Positions 51,082 through 63,075 of a stretch of 64,000 nucleotides of DNA are shown here, piece by piece. Both the position numbers and the translations under genes were made by a program. The notes below the pieces were generated by a model. The model ran no database searches and had not been told where the DNA came from. It saw only the letters and a program-made list of their open reading frames with translations. The number at the start of each line of letters is the position of its first letter. Positions within the stretch are counted from its first letter, which is position 1. The DNA is from Phallus indusiatus (Eukaryota > Basidiomycota > Agaricomycetes > Phallales > Phallaceae). The stretch is taken from NCBI GenBank assembly GCA_027605045.1, contig JAQFWX010000109.1, positions 49,592 to 113,591 of the forward strand. Reading direction: 5' to 3'.

Positions 51082-52973
51082 TCTTTCTGGGAGAATGAGC
51101 AACCTTTATGCGCTGATTCACGGATTCGGAATGTTATGGAAGTCTGGTTGTATACATTCAAACGGAAGTGCGTGATCCCTTCTCACGATTCGTCATCATA
51201 ATGAGGGACCTTTTTTGTTCAGGAAATGCCATTGCCGTAGATGTTTAAAAACCCGTTCGTTATTAGTCTCAAAGGCATCAAAGTATGGCTCAAAACATCG
51301 TGGGCTTCTTTCGGTCTCTTTTCTTTTTTCTGCTCTCTACCCCGCTTGTTTGCATATCCTCATTTATACATCATACCATGTTTTCATATCTCTTGAATGC
51401 TCTATCCCTCGTTATATCTTTCCATATCTCGCTTTCGCATCAACTTGCATCTTTTCAATCACCGTCAGTGTCGCGACTCAGTGCTCCTCGCGCTCTCGGT
51501 TTCCTCTGCTCCTTTCTGCCAAACTTATGCTAAAACATTTGCATCACGTTCGTTTGCTTCACTTGCCCACTAAAGATCCTTATTCTCGATTCCTCTCAGT
51601 ATCGCCTCTTTGGCACCCCGGGTCAGCCTTCGAGTTTCAGCGCTCAGCGTTCGCATCTCTTTAGATGATATTTCTGTATTCCTCGCCTCATGTTTTCTTT
51701 TTCATATCCTCGTTTTCTTCATAAAGCTACTTATTATTCGTTTTAGTCTTCTTTCGTTGACTTATGCTATGAGTATTGCTTGTGTTTCCTTTTTGTCATA
51801 GCGTGATCTGTGTTCTTTTTGACAAACGGCGATCTTCATTAAGTTGCCACCAAATCTATTAAGGACCTACAATTGCCACTTTTCTTCTCTTTTTCACAAG
51901 CTCGTGAAAACCGCTGGTAAAGATACCGTCTTTTACCCAATGCAGGTAACAATCTGGTCACTTGATAGCCAGCGACTGAGAACTCTAATTTTAAGGTTTG
52001 CTAACATGCAATACAACTTTTATACCAAGATCGATCTGCCAAGATTTTTTAACGCTGACAGTCAAAGCTTATGCCTCCCAGAAACTGACAGTGAAAATCC
52101 AAAAGGTTTGCCACAGCCCGATCAGCAACGATGTTTTCAAGCACACCCTACCAATAATTATATTCAGCCACCGTTATTTGAGCCCAAGACGTCAGATACA
52201 AGCTCACATGATATCGTATCCACCTCAGGTTCCAACTTCCAAGCTCCGAAACCTTGTACTAAAATATTTAAAACACGTGAAAAGCTTCTTCGAGCTAAAT
52301 CTTACTTTCAGTTGTATATTAGCACATTTGCCACTGATAAGTATCAGTTAACACCGGAGAAGAGAGTTCAGGTTTATTGACAGTTTCTGAACCGGTAACC
52401 CAGTGCCAAATGAATGGCGCACAGACGGAAGTTTATGTAAGTTGTTCAAGTTCGTGTTTGCAATGCTTTGCAGACATAGCTATTGTAAGTAGATCATAAG
52501 GTCCTTCAATAACTAATCTCCAGAGAATTAGGAGAACTCCTTTCTCTCCTATGATTCCACAGAGTAGTAGTAATACCGGGAGTCTTCTCCAAGATGTTTC
52601 ATGTGATGCACCTCCGTCATCCTCGAATTCCTCCACTTCCGATATCCTTCCGTGTTCAGAGTCTCCTTTCCTACAAGAAGAATCATTGAAATACTCCACC
52701 TCAATGCCATCTGCTCTTCGAACGATACAACCCGGCGGGCCGTGCGATATTGAAACTTGGCCTTTACCTATTTCATCACAATTAAATCTCAATCATGACT
52801 CAAAGAATGTCGAAGCATTCAACAATGAGTTCTTTGTTGGAAATCAATTACCCATTCATGGATCTCAAAAGATAATTAGAACCGTTTTCACATATATCTT
52901 GGTCTTGTGTTGTCCGCTCCTACTGTGGGCGATATATCCTAAACCTTTCTCTACTCACAAGTTAACGGATATT
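51082..52973. other. Intergenic between spg1 and GH95; pyrimidine-rich stretch
   Basis: About 51300-51800 is strongly C/T-rich on the plus strand, which keeps several frames open by composition (51215-51664, 51285-51533). A frame at 51844-52380 (178 codons) has no known motif. From 52551 an open frame runs in phase into the GH95 first exon; it could be an N-terminal extension (see the fucosidase entry). Confidence 0.45.
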
Positions 52974-55900
52974 ATGAAGACGCATCTTGGCCTCTTTCGT
53001 GCTTTAAACTCTTTAGTTATACTGAACACTATAAGTCAAAACAAAGCTGTTGATCCCCAGCTACTCCCCGCTTCAGGAAAAGCTTTATGGTTTCGATCCC
53101 CAGGTGTCGTATGGGCTGAAGACTATCTTCCTGTCGGCAATGGATATTTGGCAGGTGATTCATTACTCAATTGACATTCAAAGACGACTTCTTACATTGA
53201 ATAGCCATGGTTCCTGGAGGGACTGTGTATGATGAAACAAACCTAAACATTGAATCTTTATGGTCTGGTGGACCTTTTCAAAGTGATGTGCGTATAATAA
53301 CCTTTCTAATTACGCTAATGACCAGAGCAGTCGCTTTTTTAGACTTATACCGGGGGAAACGCTGATACCTCCGATGCTCCGGCGTTACATACCGATATGC
53401 AAGAAATTCGTTCCGAGATATTCAATTCCTCAAATGGCATGATACCCAGTATAACTTTCCTCGTAAATGTGATTGTAATGACAAGTGAAAAGGTTATCCC
53501 AAATAGATGCCGAATTTGATATCATAACAACGCCTGTCGAATACTATGGTGAGCCCATTTTGCGTTTGGAGAAAGGATACTGTTTCGTTAAACAACAACG
53601 TTTTATCCTTGAAGGCTCTTACACCAGTCCTGGTCGTCTAGCCGTGACTTTATTCGGAAACGCTACCTCCGGTCCAGTCACTGAATATGTTCGTTGGCTT
53701 GATTTAGATTTAGGTGTGGTCAGATCTCAGTGGAATGTCGGGATAAACGAGCTGATGCGGTATTGTCTCTTGATATTGTCTCACTGTTGTAACCATTGAA
53801 CTCATCATAGGGAGACATATTGCTCTCATCCTGCCCAAGCATGCGTTCAACTTACCCAATCTAGTGCTGAAGAGTCCCTTTCTATTCTGTATGCCTTCGC
53901 CGGAACACCTTCCAACCCTATACCAACCGTCACCTGCACTGACAGTGATACCCTAATGATTCGGGGAACTGCCTCCGATCCCGGGATGAGCTATGAGATA
54001 CTTGCTCGTGTGCAGACCGATCCTCCGAACCTTGCCGAATGCATCTCCTCGAATTCAACTAATGCAACCGTCACAGTTAATTCCGCGACTTCTTCGTGGA
54101 TTACTTGGGTCGGAGGAACAAATTTTGACCAGAACGCTGGAGATGCTTCTCACAACTTTTCTTTTCTAGGTGTCGACCCTCACAATACCCTCCTTTCACT
54201 ACTTGAAGAAGCTACATCCCAATCGTATATGTCGCTGTTCCAGAGCCACGTGGATGATGTTGCAGCGGGACTCTCAACCAGCAATTCTTTCCAATTGTCG
54301 CTGGGACAGAGTCCAGATTTTGTCAATTCCACCGACGAACTACGAGCTATGTATGAAGTCGACACGGGTAACCCTTATCTAGAGTGGTTAACTTTCCACC
54401 TGGGACGATATTTGTTGTTTAGTAGTGCGAGAGGAGCTCTTCCGGCCAACCTGCAGGGAAAATGGGCGCGTGATAGCTCGAATCCGTGAGTAACTCCTAT
54501 GTATACTCGGTCAAACTTATGTAAATCATTTTCTAGGTGGAGTGCTGGTATGTCCTACCTGGAAAATAATTGACGTCGATATCTTTAATAAGTTAATACA
54601 CTCAAATCAGATTATCGTGAGTACATTGCTGAGATTCACTTGTCCCCCTCAATCTCAAATAGTTTTCTCGTCTCTTCAGACTCCAACATAAACCTTCAAA
54701 TGAACTATTGGTCAGCTGAGTCTACAAACCTTGACGTGACTTCCTCCCTTTGGGATTATTTAGAGGCGAGTACCTATCATGTCCTTCAGATTTGGTAGCG
54801 AAACCGGTTAACAATTTTGCAGAAAAATTGGGCACCACGTGGGGCAATCACGGCGCAAATACTGTATAATATCTCACGAGGTTGGGTAACACACGATGAA
54901 GTATGTACCCATTAACCATTTATTCCTCAATTGCCTTGCTGAATGTATTTTCAGATGAATGCAAGTTTGTTGTTCCAACCTTAATATCGTTCAATCTATA
55001 TTTTTTCCTTTCACAATGTAGATTTTTGGATATACAGGGATGAAAGGAGTAGGAGGCACAGCGGAATGGGCCGAGTATGTGCGGCGAAGTCATTTATGAG
55101 CGTGTTTTACGTTAACTGCCTTCTTCTTTGACAGCTATCCAGGTGAGCTTCTACAGAATGGAATTTATTCACGCTTTATTTTGATCCTGGCACTTAGAGT
55201 CTGCCGTTTGGCTTGTGAGGCTAAACAACGATTGTTTATTAATGATATCTGAACTTTGGCGTATAGATGATTCATGTATGGGATCACTTCGATTACACGA
55301 ATAACGTTGATTGGTGGAAGAAGCAAGGGTGGTCTCTGATTAAGGTGTGTATGATGGTTCGCTTTACCAACAACCAGTTTAAATTGACAGTATACTTCCT
55401 AAGGGTGTTGCTTCTTTTCACCTCGACAAGCTAATCGAAGATTTACACTTTAATGATGGCACGCTTGTTGTCGCCCCCTGCAATTCTCCGGAACAGCCCC
55501 CTATCACACTCGGTAAATGGCAGAACTCTTTTTCCAAATTATTATATCTTTGATACATCATAGGCTGCGCACACTCACAGCAGGTCATATGGCAAATGTT
55601 CAACGCTATTGAGAAAGGTTTCCTCGCTTCAGGTGACCCAGATGTGGCATTCCTGCAAGGTGCTATGCTTTCCGTGTATTTGAAATGATGTTATTAATCC
55701 TCTCGGTAGAAATACAGGCCAAGAAGGCACAGATGGATAAAGTATGTTGAGCCACTTGACCGTATGTCCGAGGATTGAGTTTGTTTAGGGATTGCATATC
55801 GGTTCTTGGGGACAATTACAAGGTCTAATTTGGATTTAAATAAACGTTCTGTATGATATTGATGTCGCCCAGAATGGAAAGTCGACATGGATTCAGAGAC

Positions 55901-56690
55901 CGACACACACCGGTGCGTGCTTTTTCTTGGGTTTCAGCAAGCGGTATTATATTAATTGTCGGAAAAGGCATTTATCACATTTAATCGGCTTATACCCTGG
56001 GTACGCAATTTCCAATTTCGCTGGACAGACAAACAACACGAAGGAAGAGATTCTCAACGCCGCTGAAATATCTTTAATACATCGAGGTAATGGTACAGGA
56101 CCGGATGCAGACGCCGGGTGGGAAAAGGTGTGGAGAGCAGCCGCGTGGGCCCAGCTAAATAATGCTTCGACGTTTTATCATGAACTGACGGTAAGGTGTA
56201 TTAGTGATGCCCGTCGGAAATTTGATCATCGATACCAAATCAGTATGCTTTGCAACGTAATTTTGGACCCAATCTTCTGTCTCTGTACGATCCGGGCGAC
56301 CCAGATCCCATATTCCAAATTGATGCAAATTTAGGATACCCCGGTGCTGTCATTGTAGGTCAATGGAACTATTTTCCTCAAAATTTGATAAATCTCATTT
56401 CGGAGCAGAATGCATTATTACAGGCTCCCGATGTACCCTCCTATGACGATAGCTTAACTCTAGCACTTCTACCAGCACTACCATCCGCGTGGAATACGGG
56501 AAATTTCACTGGTCTTAGGGTGCGCGGAGGGCTTTCGGTGGATCTTTCATGGCGAAACGGTCGGCCTATCAATGGATCAATAATAATCGATGAAACAGCG
56601 CGAGTTCGGAAGGCGCGAGTAATTTTTCAAGGAGTTCCTGTTATTTCCTTCAATACGCAACCAGGCACTACCATCAAATTACCGTTTTGA
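52974..56690 (+). CDS. GH95 alpha-L-fucosidase (alpha-1,2-fucosidase-like)
   Basis: Glycoside hydrolase that removes terminal fucose (GH95 enzymes invert and favour alpha-1,2 links). I traced 22 exons totalling 2556 nt, 851 residues, with every junction in phase. Motifs are LPVGNGYLA and [22 protein letters not shown] (in parts), [75 protein letters not shown] and QIDANLGYP. By analogy with Bifidobacterium AfcA (from memory), the catalytic set is the two Asn of NIN (54685, 54691), Glu of SPE (55491) and Asp of QID (56322); all are present. Microexons are 54537-54547, 54611-54616, 54955-54960 and 55135-55142. Introns 54766-54822 and 54961-55021 start with GC. The start MKTHLGLF gives a weak signal-peptide-like N-terminus; an in-frame ATG at 52551 would add about 141 residues with a hydrophobic segment (VFTYILVLCCPLLLWAI). 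Confidence 0.93.
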
Positions 56691-59600
56691 AGCTATTTGT
56701 TTTCCTATGGTTCTCTTTTGAGATTTCTGTTTACTTTGGTACCTTTTTCATTGTTTCAAAGGGATTGGCTTTTACTTTCTTGTATTTCAATTAAGGATTG
56801 GATATACATGAACGAATCATGAAATTATAAAACAATTGGTGCAGCATGAAGATGCGTATGACATGTTAGAAACGTGCCCTGAGAGTTTGAAAGTTTCTTT
56901 TATGAGCGCGGGGAAAACACTCCGAGCATGTCTCGGTGAGCCTTAGTAATTGAGAGCTAGTGATACCTAGTCGGGCATCTACTTTTCTCGGCGACGTAAA
57001 CTTCGAAGACCGAACTCAGACAAGCTTAAGCTCACAATCAACAGATAATCAACTTTTCGGGTAGGATGAACGATTCTAAATTTCATTACTTTGAAACATT
57101 ACGAGTCTTGAAGGCGCTAAGTTCTTCTTGCCCCTGTTATCAGACAGTTGTCCGTTTCTCGAAGGACACAACAAAGTCAAGTCGATTGGTTATTTCGTCC
57201 TGGAAACTCTGACACCAAAAGACTGCTTGGTCATCCAGCTCGAAAGCTGTCCTACGTATGGATTATGGAGTTATTTATGGCATATTTGGACCCTCGTCCT
57301 GTGGTCTCATGGCTGGAGGCATGTCCATTTCTTTCCTCTTTAGTCTACGAGGCATTGAAAATCACCTTGAAAGCACGCAGTTTATGCCCGACAATACAAC
57401 CAAGTCTCGCACATTTCATTCAGTGCCAGTCAGCGGCCATGCAACAGAATCTCACTTCCCATGAGAAAAATGCATGAACCCCACATCGTTATTCAATCTG
57501 GCAAGGCGGTAAAAACAAAAATCGGAATCCAATCGATGAATTTTTTTTGGAGGCCCCAGTATCGATGTTATTCCCGATGTTGACGGGAGCCTACAAGTGC
57601 ACTTCCGATTACATGAGGAAGAGCAAGTCATCGTGTATAGTCCAGCTCCAATAATAAATCTATAAACGCTCACATACTTGATTGACTCCTGGGAAGGTAA
57701 TAATGGTTACATATGTAAATAGGATGCCACCGGAAAAACTTGAAGTCTGATGTAGTGAGCGGACTTCATTTTGTTATTTTGATTTGCCTCCCTTAATGAA
57801 AGTTTCTACTTGTAAGATCCTCGACATGAATGCGCAGGTATATGAAGATTTCAACAAAGAGCCTTCACCTGCAAACATTCCGTTGCCTCAAGGTGCACTT
57901 GATGATCAGACCCGGTCTGACATTTGGTAGTCAACCGCTGGAGACAAGAGCCCCTGAATTTAATCCATGGTTTGAGCTCAGCAGTACACCTTAATCGCCA
58001 GATCTTCACTTACAATACTATCCAGCTTTATGCATATCGTCACAAACGCAGCGAGACCAACCTCTTCTGACTTCTTTTAACTCTGATAGCAGTGGCAAAC
58101 CATCAAAGGAGCATTCATGTGAAGAGGACTTGGGTCATTGAATGCAAAATCATGGAGAACATTCCACTCCTATTTGTGCCAGAACGCGGCGGGTGTCTGT
58201 TCGAAAGCAAAGAGGACCTTTATCTTCACTTGCCTGCATTGAAACTGCAGCTAAGGAAAGAACAATGTAGAGGAAGCAATCACGAAAAGTAAACCAGATC
58301 ATCTTCAGAGACGATAAGCACGCTCATCTGCACCCCAGCAAGCACCTCATCGACCTATCACGTTTAATGTCCCGCAAGTGAGAGCCCAAGTGAGTCTTTT
58401 CGACGCTCAGGAAGATTCAAAAGCCAGGTAACCTAGGAGAGAAACCTTGTAGCTCAACATTCAGGCCTTCAGGCCTCAGGATCCTGAAACCCCAGGAAAC
58501 CTCTCAGTTCCGCAGCAAGTTTCGGACCAACCACAGGGATGATCATGCATGTCGTCTATATCATGTAGATATGTCGCTATAGAAATAGTATATTTTCTTT
58601 CCAAAATAATACATATAGAAAAACACCCACTCATCAACCACATGTTAGAAGTCTCGATGAGGACAGCTCGGGATTTGTCATACAGCTTGCTCAATAGTTG
58701 CCGTAAGAGATAGACATTCAAAAACATGCGATTTTCCAGAGGAAGGCGTCCGCTTTCCTTGAAACGTTTCCCTGATGCAGAAGAACGCGACGGTTGTAAA
58801 AAAAAATGTCCCAAGAGATTGGTGGTGTTAAGAGTGTGCCAACGGAACACGAGGGCGTGTCCGTGATTCAAATCGTTTATTGAAAATTGAGGCTTCGCGT
58901 TGGATATTTAAACTCGAATATCCGCTCCAATTTTTACACCTATCAACGGTTGATTTATGGGAAAAATACATGAGCACGGGCTTCACTGGATGAGCCAAAA
59001 CGGGTGGAGTCCGGTAAAAGAGTATCCTGGACGACAAGGCAAAAAAACCATTTAATATCGTGCTTGACATGAAATTGTATATGATAAGTCGTTTATTTTA
59101 CATGAATAAATTGATTCGTTGGATGGGGTCCAGGGCTACCTGCTAACGATCGTTAGTGACTAGTGACTCTGTGCAATGGCTTATCAGACAAAATTCAAAT
59201 TGTTCAAACAAATCAATCAAACAAACAGTAGATATTCATAACAAAGCCTTTTAACTATCGCGACGCCACGTACAAGAGAACTTGAGGCGTAAGGATATAG
59301 AAATTAGTACAGATCCAGTCAGGGACATTCCGACCTTGTGATGATATTTTAGGATCATGGGTTCCGCGAACCCCGGCGAAACAATGTCATATGAGGTGAA
59401 AGCGAAGAGTGAGAAGAGAAATTCGATTTTCTAAATTTATTAGCAAATGAATTTTTCAAAAAAAAAATAGGTCCCCGGTCGGAAAAAAAAAGTTTCTATT
59501 GGAGTATCCCAGATGGTAACAAATGCCGTGTCTGAGTTTCACGTGTCAGTCGTTATATCGATTGTACTTTCATTTCAGATGTATTTGATGTATTTCTGCC

Positions 59601-59895
59601 GGCTCGCTTGACAAATCAATTCAAGAGAAACCCTAATTGCCTTTTGATCATGTTAGCTGATTATGTGATCTCAGATTGATTTGATTTGTGTCACAAACAA
59701 CAATACTACATTTAGGACTAGGATGGTGAGCGCGTTATTACTTTCTGAGTCATATATACTATAGGTTATTGTCCAGGCAAAGCAAAGCAGAACATATACA
59801 ATACGGATACAAAAGTTCAAATACACAAGCTGAAGGTCCGCGGTGAGAGATGAAGCCGTCTGGCAGCTTCCTGCCAAATGCCTCGACAAATCGAT
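56691..59895. other. Intergenic, no supported gene
   Basis: Convergent space between the fucosidase and the minus-strand TEA gene. Frames at 57148-57477 and 58476-58871 (minus) have no recognisable domain and no clear introns. A perfect 14-base palindrome, CTAACGATCGTTAG, lies at 59143-59156, and A-runs occur near 59460 and 59485. Decayed genic sequence is possible around 57830-58480. Confidence 0.45.
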
Positions 59896-60832
59896 TTAAT
59901 AAGATGGCGATGTCGAATCTGTCAAGCCAGAATAATAGTCCCTGTGTGACCAGGCGAGGTCGTGTTGCGGTGCCATCCCATAAGTTAAATTGACGTGGTA
60001 ATCTGGCGATTGCACTTCAGTGTGGGGCGTGTATGATCCTGCATTTTCGCCCCCACTGTTTGCACTTGAGTATGGGTTGGTATACCGATGGGCCTCAGCG
60101 CGAGTTTCCGAGTAAGTCGCTGTTCCGTATGAAGACATGCTGTATGCCGGATGACTGCTCTGTCGTGACTCCAAATACGATGAGGGATACACAGACTGTC
60201 CGGCATTAAGGGATGTCGTCGACGGAACAGGGACCGAGGAGACATTCCCGCCTTGAAGCAACGCTCGCGAATGGTGTTTCGTTGCAGCCGTTAGCAAGGG
60301 GTTGTTCGATGGGGTTTTATAGTCTTGTAGGGGCGGTGTAATAGAATTTCGCATTGATTCAATAGTATCTTCGGGGTTTCGTAGAAGATCCTGATCTATA
60401 AATTTTCAGGGGTGAGTTCAAGGGTGGATCCCATGAGGGCTCGCAGAGGAATTACCACACGTACATGGCGTATTATTCCATTCTCCTTTGAGGACCTGAA
60501 GACGCGACGCTATCTGCTTGCGAGTCTTGATAATTCCGCGCTCACGAAGGAAGCGTTCCAAGAAAAAGGATCGTCTTTCCCCCGCTCGACATGAAGGATT
60601 CTTGGTCCATTCGATGAGACCTGAGTCGAGAGAGAAGTTGTTAAGATGAAGATGAAAAACTTAGCGGATATATATTTATATTTAACCTACCCAACGCGAA
60701 CACCAGGTCAGCTTCTTCGGACCAAACGTATTCCCCGGTCACCGTACGCTTTCGATTACGCTGCTTGCGAAGTTCCAAAGTTCCTTTGGCGAATTCCAAG
60801 GCTTGGTGATCATAGTAGGGAACCGTGCTCAT
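59896..60832 (-). CDS. TEA/ATTS-domain transcription factor (short)
   Basis: Three minus-strand exons, 60832-60691, 60620-60465 and 60395-59896, are joined in phase by 70- and 69-nt introns, giving 265 residues. The DNA-binding domain spans about residues 24-97: RKRTVTGEYVWSEEADLVFA before intron 1, LIEWTKN and ERFLRERG after it, then the recognition-helix signature KTRKQIASRLQVLKG. Compare RTxKQVxSRLQxL in fungal Tec1/AbaA and RTRKQVSSHIQVL in animal TEF-1. The helix 1-2 loop is shorter than usual and TGK is replaced by GII, so it is divergent. The rest is Ser/Tyr/Pro/His-rich without a second domain; fungal relatives are usually much longer. Such factors control development (conidiation, filamentation); targets here are unknown. 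The start is uncertain, since the frame stays open upstream to 61060. Confidence 0.78.
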
Positions 60833-62455
60833 GAGACGAGAGGAAACAGCTCTGAGAGTGAGATAGAAGAAGTGAGTGTCCTTTTCTGTGAAAGGGGGGA
60901 GGGTATGACAAGACTGCGTGTTTTGAGCTTTTTGTAGGATACAAATATGGTCCCTATTCCGCAGGTCAAGGATGGAAACAGCCTGGACGAGGGGATGAGT
61001 GCGAGCCAAGGTCCTGTGCTGAATGGATATATAATGAAAATTGATGGCGAGACCAGGCACTTTGTGTTATGTAGTCTCGACACCTGTTTGGAAGAGAACA
61101 CACTGCAAAACACCTGCACTCCCCTTAACTTTGGGGTGGTAATCTGTCGCATGCGCAAAATGTGTACAATTTTGAACTGCAGTATGATCGTGGGGGTCTG
61201 GAACAAAGATGGACTTCGGTGATCTACTCACTACAGAGCCGACATCACCGGTACAAGTCAAAAGTATGAAAGCCATTAGTCGTTCCTATCTAAAGGACGA
61301 ACACGATATTCCGCTGTATACTAATATGTCGGCGAATTCTTTTTGTCGATGAATATTAATATTTTTTTTCCCTGGAAAAAATTAGATCTGAATCAGTGAG
61401 CGTGGAAAGCCAGTAGCAGCCGACCTTCTTAGCTTCACACAGTGACAACCGCTCAAGATATCACTGTTTCGGTGACATTGGCAATATCGAAATTCGCTGA
61501 CAGCAGTCCTTATAAAAGCGATTAGTTTTTGAAAAGAAGAATCATCGTAAGATGGTGCGAAGGTAGCGCCACCTTGCTGAGCGTTTAAGTTAGTTAAGAC
61601 TAAGTAAGTAGTAGCACACGTAGCGCATATGTGCATGATCTTTTGGTTCAAATCCCAGACCGGTCCCGGCCGCTTATCTCTTGGACGTTTTCTTTTATAT
61701 TTGAGATTTATCGGGAAGCTTTCGTGAGAGTTTACTACTGCAGTTGTGAACAATCCCAAAAAGGATAATAGCATGTATCACTAAAGGCACGACGCCATGG
61801 TGGCTTTTTCGAAAGACCCCTCACAGTTTGCACCCCTGATACTCTCAAGATAATCATTCAATGATCTTCTGATTCTGGACACGAAGATTACGACAAGAGA
61901 CTAAGATAGACATGCGCATCTTCAACAACTTATACGATCTGCTATCCAATGACAGCGTCGCTGTCCAGCCCAAAATCGGTTTTTGGGGCTCAATATACCG
62001 GAGAAATTTCTTCCGAGCTTGGAACCTCGTGGCTTTGTTTGCTGTGGGCTGAGTAAATAAAAACACCCAAGACAAGTGTCATTCAATCTCTCGAAATCGA
62101 TGTGCTCCTACTCTGGGTGTCAACTTTTGTCTATAATGAGTAGTGCGTTGTACGTAACTAGGTCAGTTCCTGCCAAGGTCGACTCACTACATCTGAGACA
62201 AATTTTCAGGAGTTCGGAAAATCAAGTATTTTTGCTAAAAGATCACCTGAAGCGAACAAGTACTCAAAACAGCGAGTGCTTGTCTAACTCGCTTGAGAAT
62301 TAATTGATTACAATATGATTACTAGAATAAGAAGTGACGCCCTGTAGCGCCGTGAGAATATATAATCTTATGTAATCACAAATTTTGAACTGTACAGTTC
62401 TTGCTTACGTTAAGAATCACTTACCCTAACTTTTACTCCCTCAAAACGAAACAAT
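60833..62455. other. Intergenic, no supported gene
   Basis: Upstream region of both the TEA gene (minus) and the uL14 copy (plus), so it should hold both promoters. Open frames (60947-61222 plus; 61382-61774 minus, 130 codons) carry no known motif. A GGTTCAAATCCC string near 61646 resembles a tRNA T-loop but has no complete cloverleaf around it. Confidence 0.45.
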
Positions 62456-63075
62456 ATGTCAAAACGCCGTACGTTGGGCTTCTGCATTGCTAGATGATGC
62501 TCATTGTTCATCCATAGGTGCTGGTGCTGCTGGTAGCAAATTTCGTCTCAGTCTTGGTCTGACCACGGGGGCTGTAATCAACTGTGCGGATAACAGTGGA
62601 GGAAAAACACTTTACCTTATAGAAGCCATGCGCTTTGGATCGCATTTGAACAGACTGCCTGATGCTGGTGTTGGCGATATGGTTGTTGCATCTGTTAAGA
62701 AAGGAAGCCAGAATTGAGGAAGAAGAGTAAGTTTGTTTTATCTCGTCAAGGCTCGTCCTCATTTGATTTGCTAGCCATGCCTATCGTTGTCATACGTCAG
62801 CGGAAGGCCTGGCGTCGGCGGGATGGTGTCTTCCTTTACTTCGAGGTATGTTAAAATAATACACATCGATAACAAACTTATGTCGGAAAAAGGATAATGC
62901 TGGTGTCATCGTAAACCCCAAAGGCGAAATGAAAGGATCTGCTATTACTGGTCCCGTTGCGAAAGAATGCGTAAGTTACCTGCGATTTCGGATGTTGTCA
63001 TCCATTGGCCCTCAACTTTTGTTTTAGGCGGATCTCTGGCCCCGTATCGCATCAAATGCCGGTACTGTCGTATAA
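62456..63075 (+). pseudogene. RPL23: Ribosomal protein uL14 (RPL23) copy with a 1-nt frameshift
   Basis: Large-subunit ribosomal protein at the subunit interface. Exons are 62456-62468, 62518-62726, 62775-62845, 62893-62970 and 63028-63075. Family strings are clear: [101 protein letters not shown]. Exon 2 lacks one base where KKGKPELRKK is expected: the sequence reads GGAAGCCAG (about 62701-62709), where the conserved reading needs one more A, so translation ends at TGA 62715. Exon 2 should be 210 nt and is 209. The stretch [14 protein letters not shown] is also far from the conserved NLYIISV...GR. Introns are kept, so this is not a retrocopy. Most likely a decaying duplicate; a base-calling error at a homopolymer is the alternative. 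Confidence 0.85.

Noticed and set aside
51215..51664. 149-codon open frame as a membrane protein gene
   Set aside because: The apparent hydrophobicity comes from C/T-rich DNA, and several frames are open at once there.
54770..54822. Conventional GT donor in place of the GC donor in GH95
   Set aside because: GT at 54770 gives the wrong phase for exon 54823-54900, and GT at 54781 leaves a 42-nt intron with a poor donor and inserts residues absent from the family motif.
61600..61660. GGTTCAAATCCC resembling a tRNA T-arm
   Set aside because: Stem pairing is poor and no D-arm or anticodon arm lies at the right distance.
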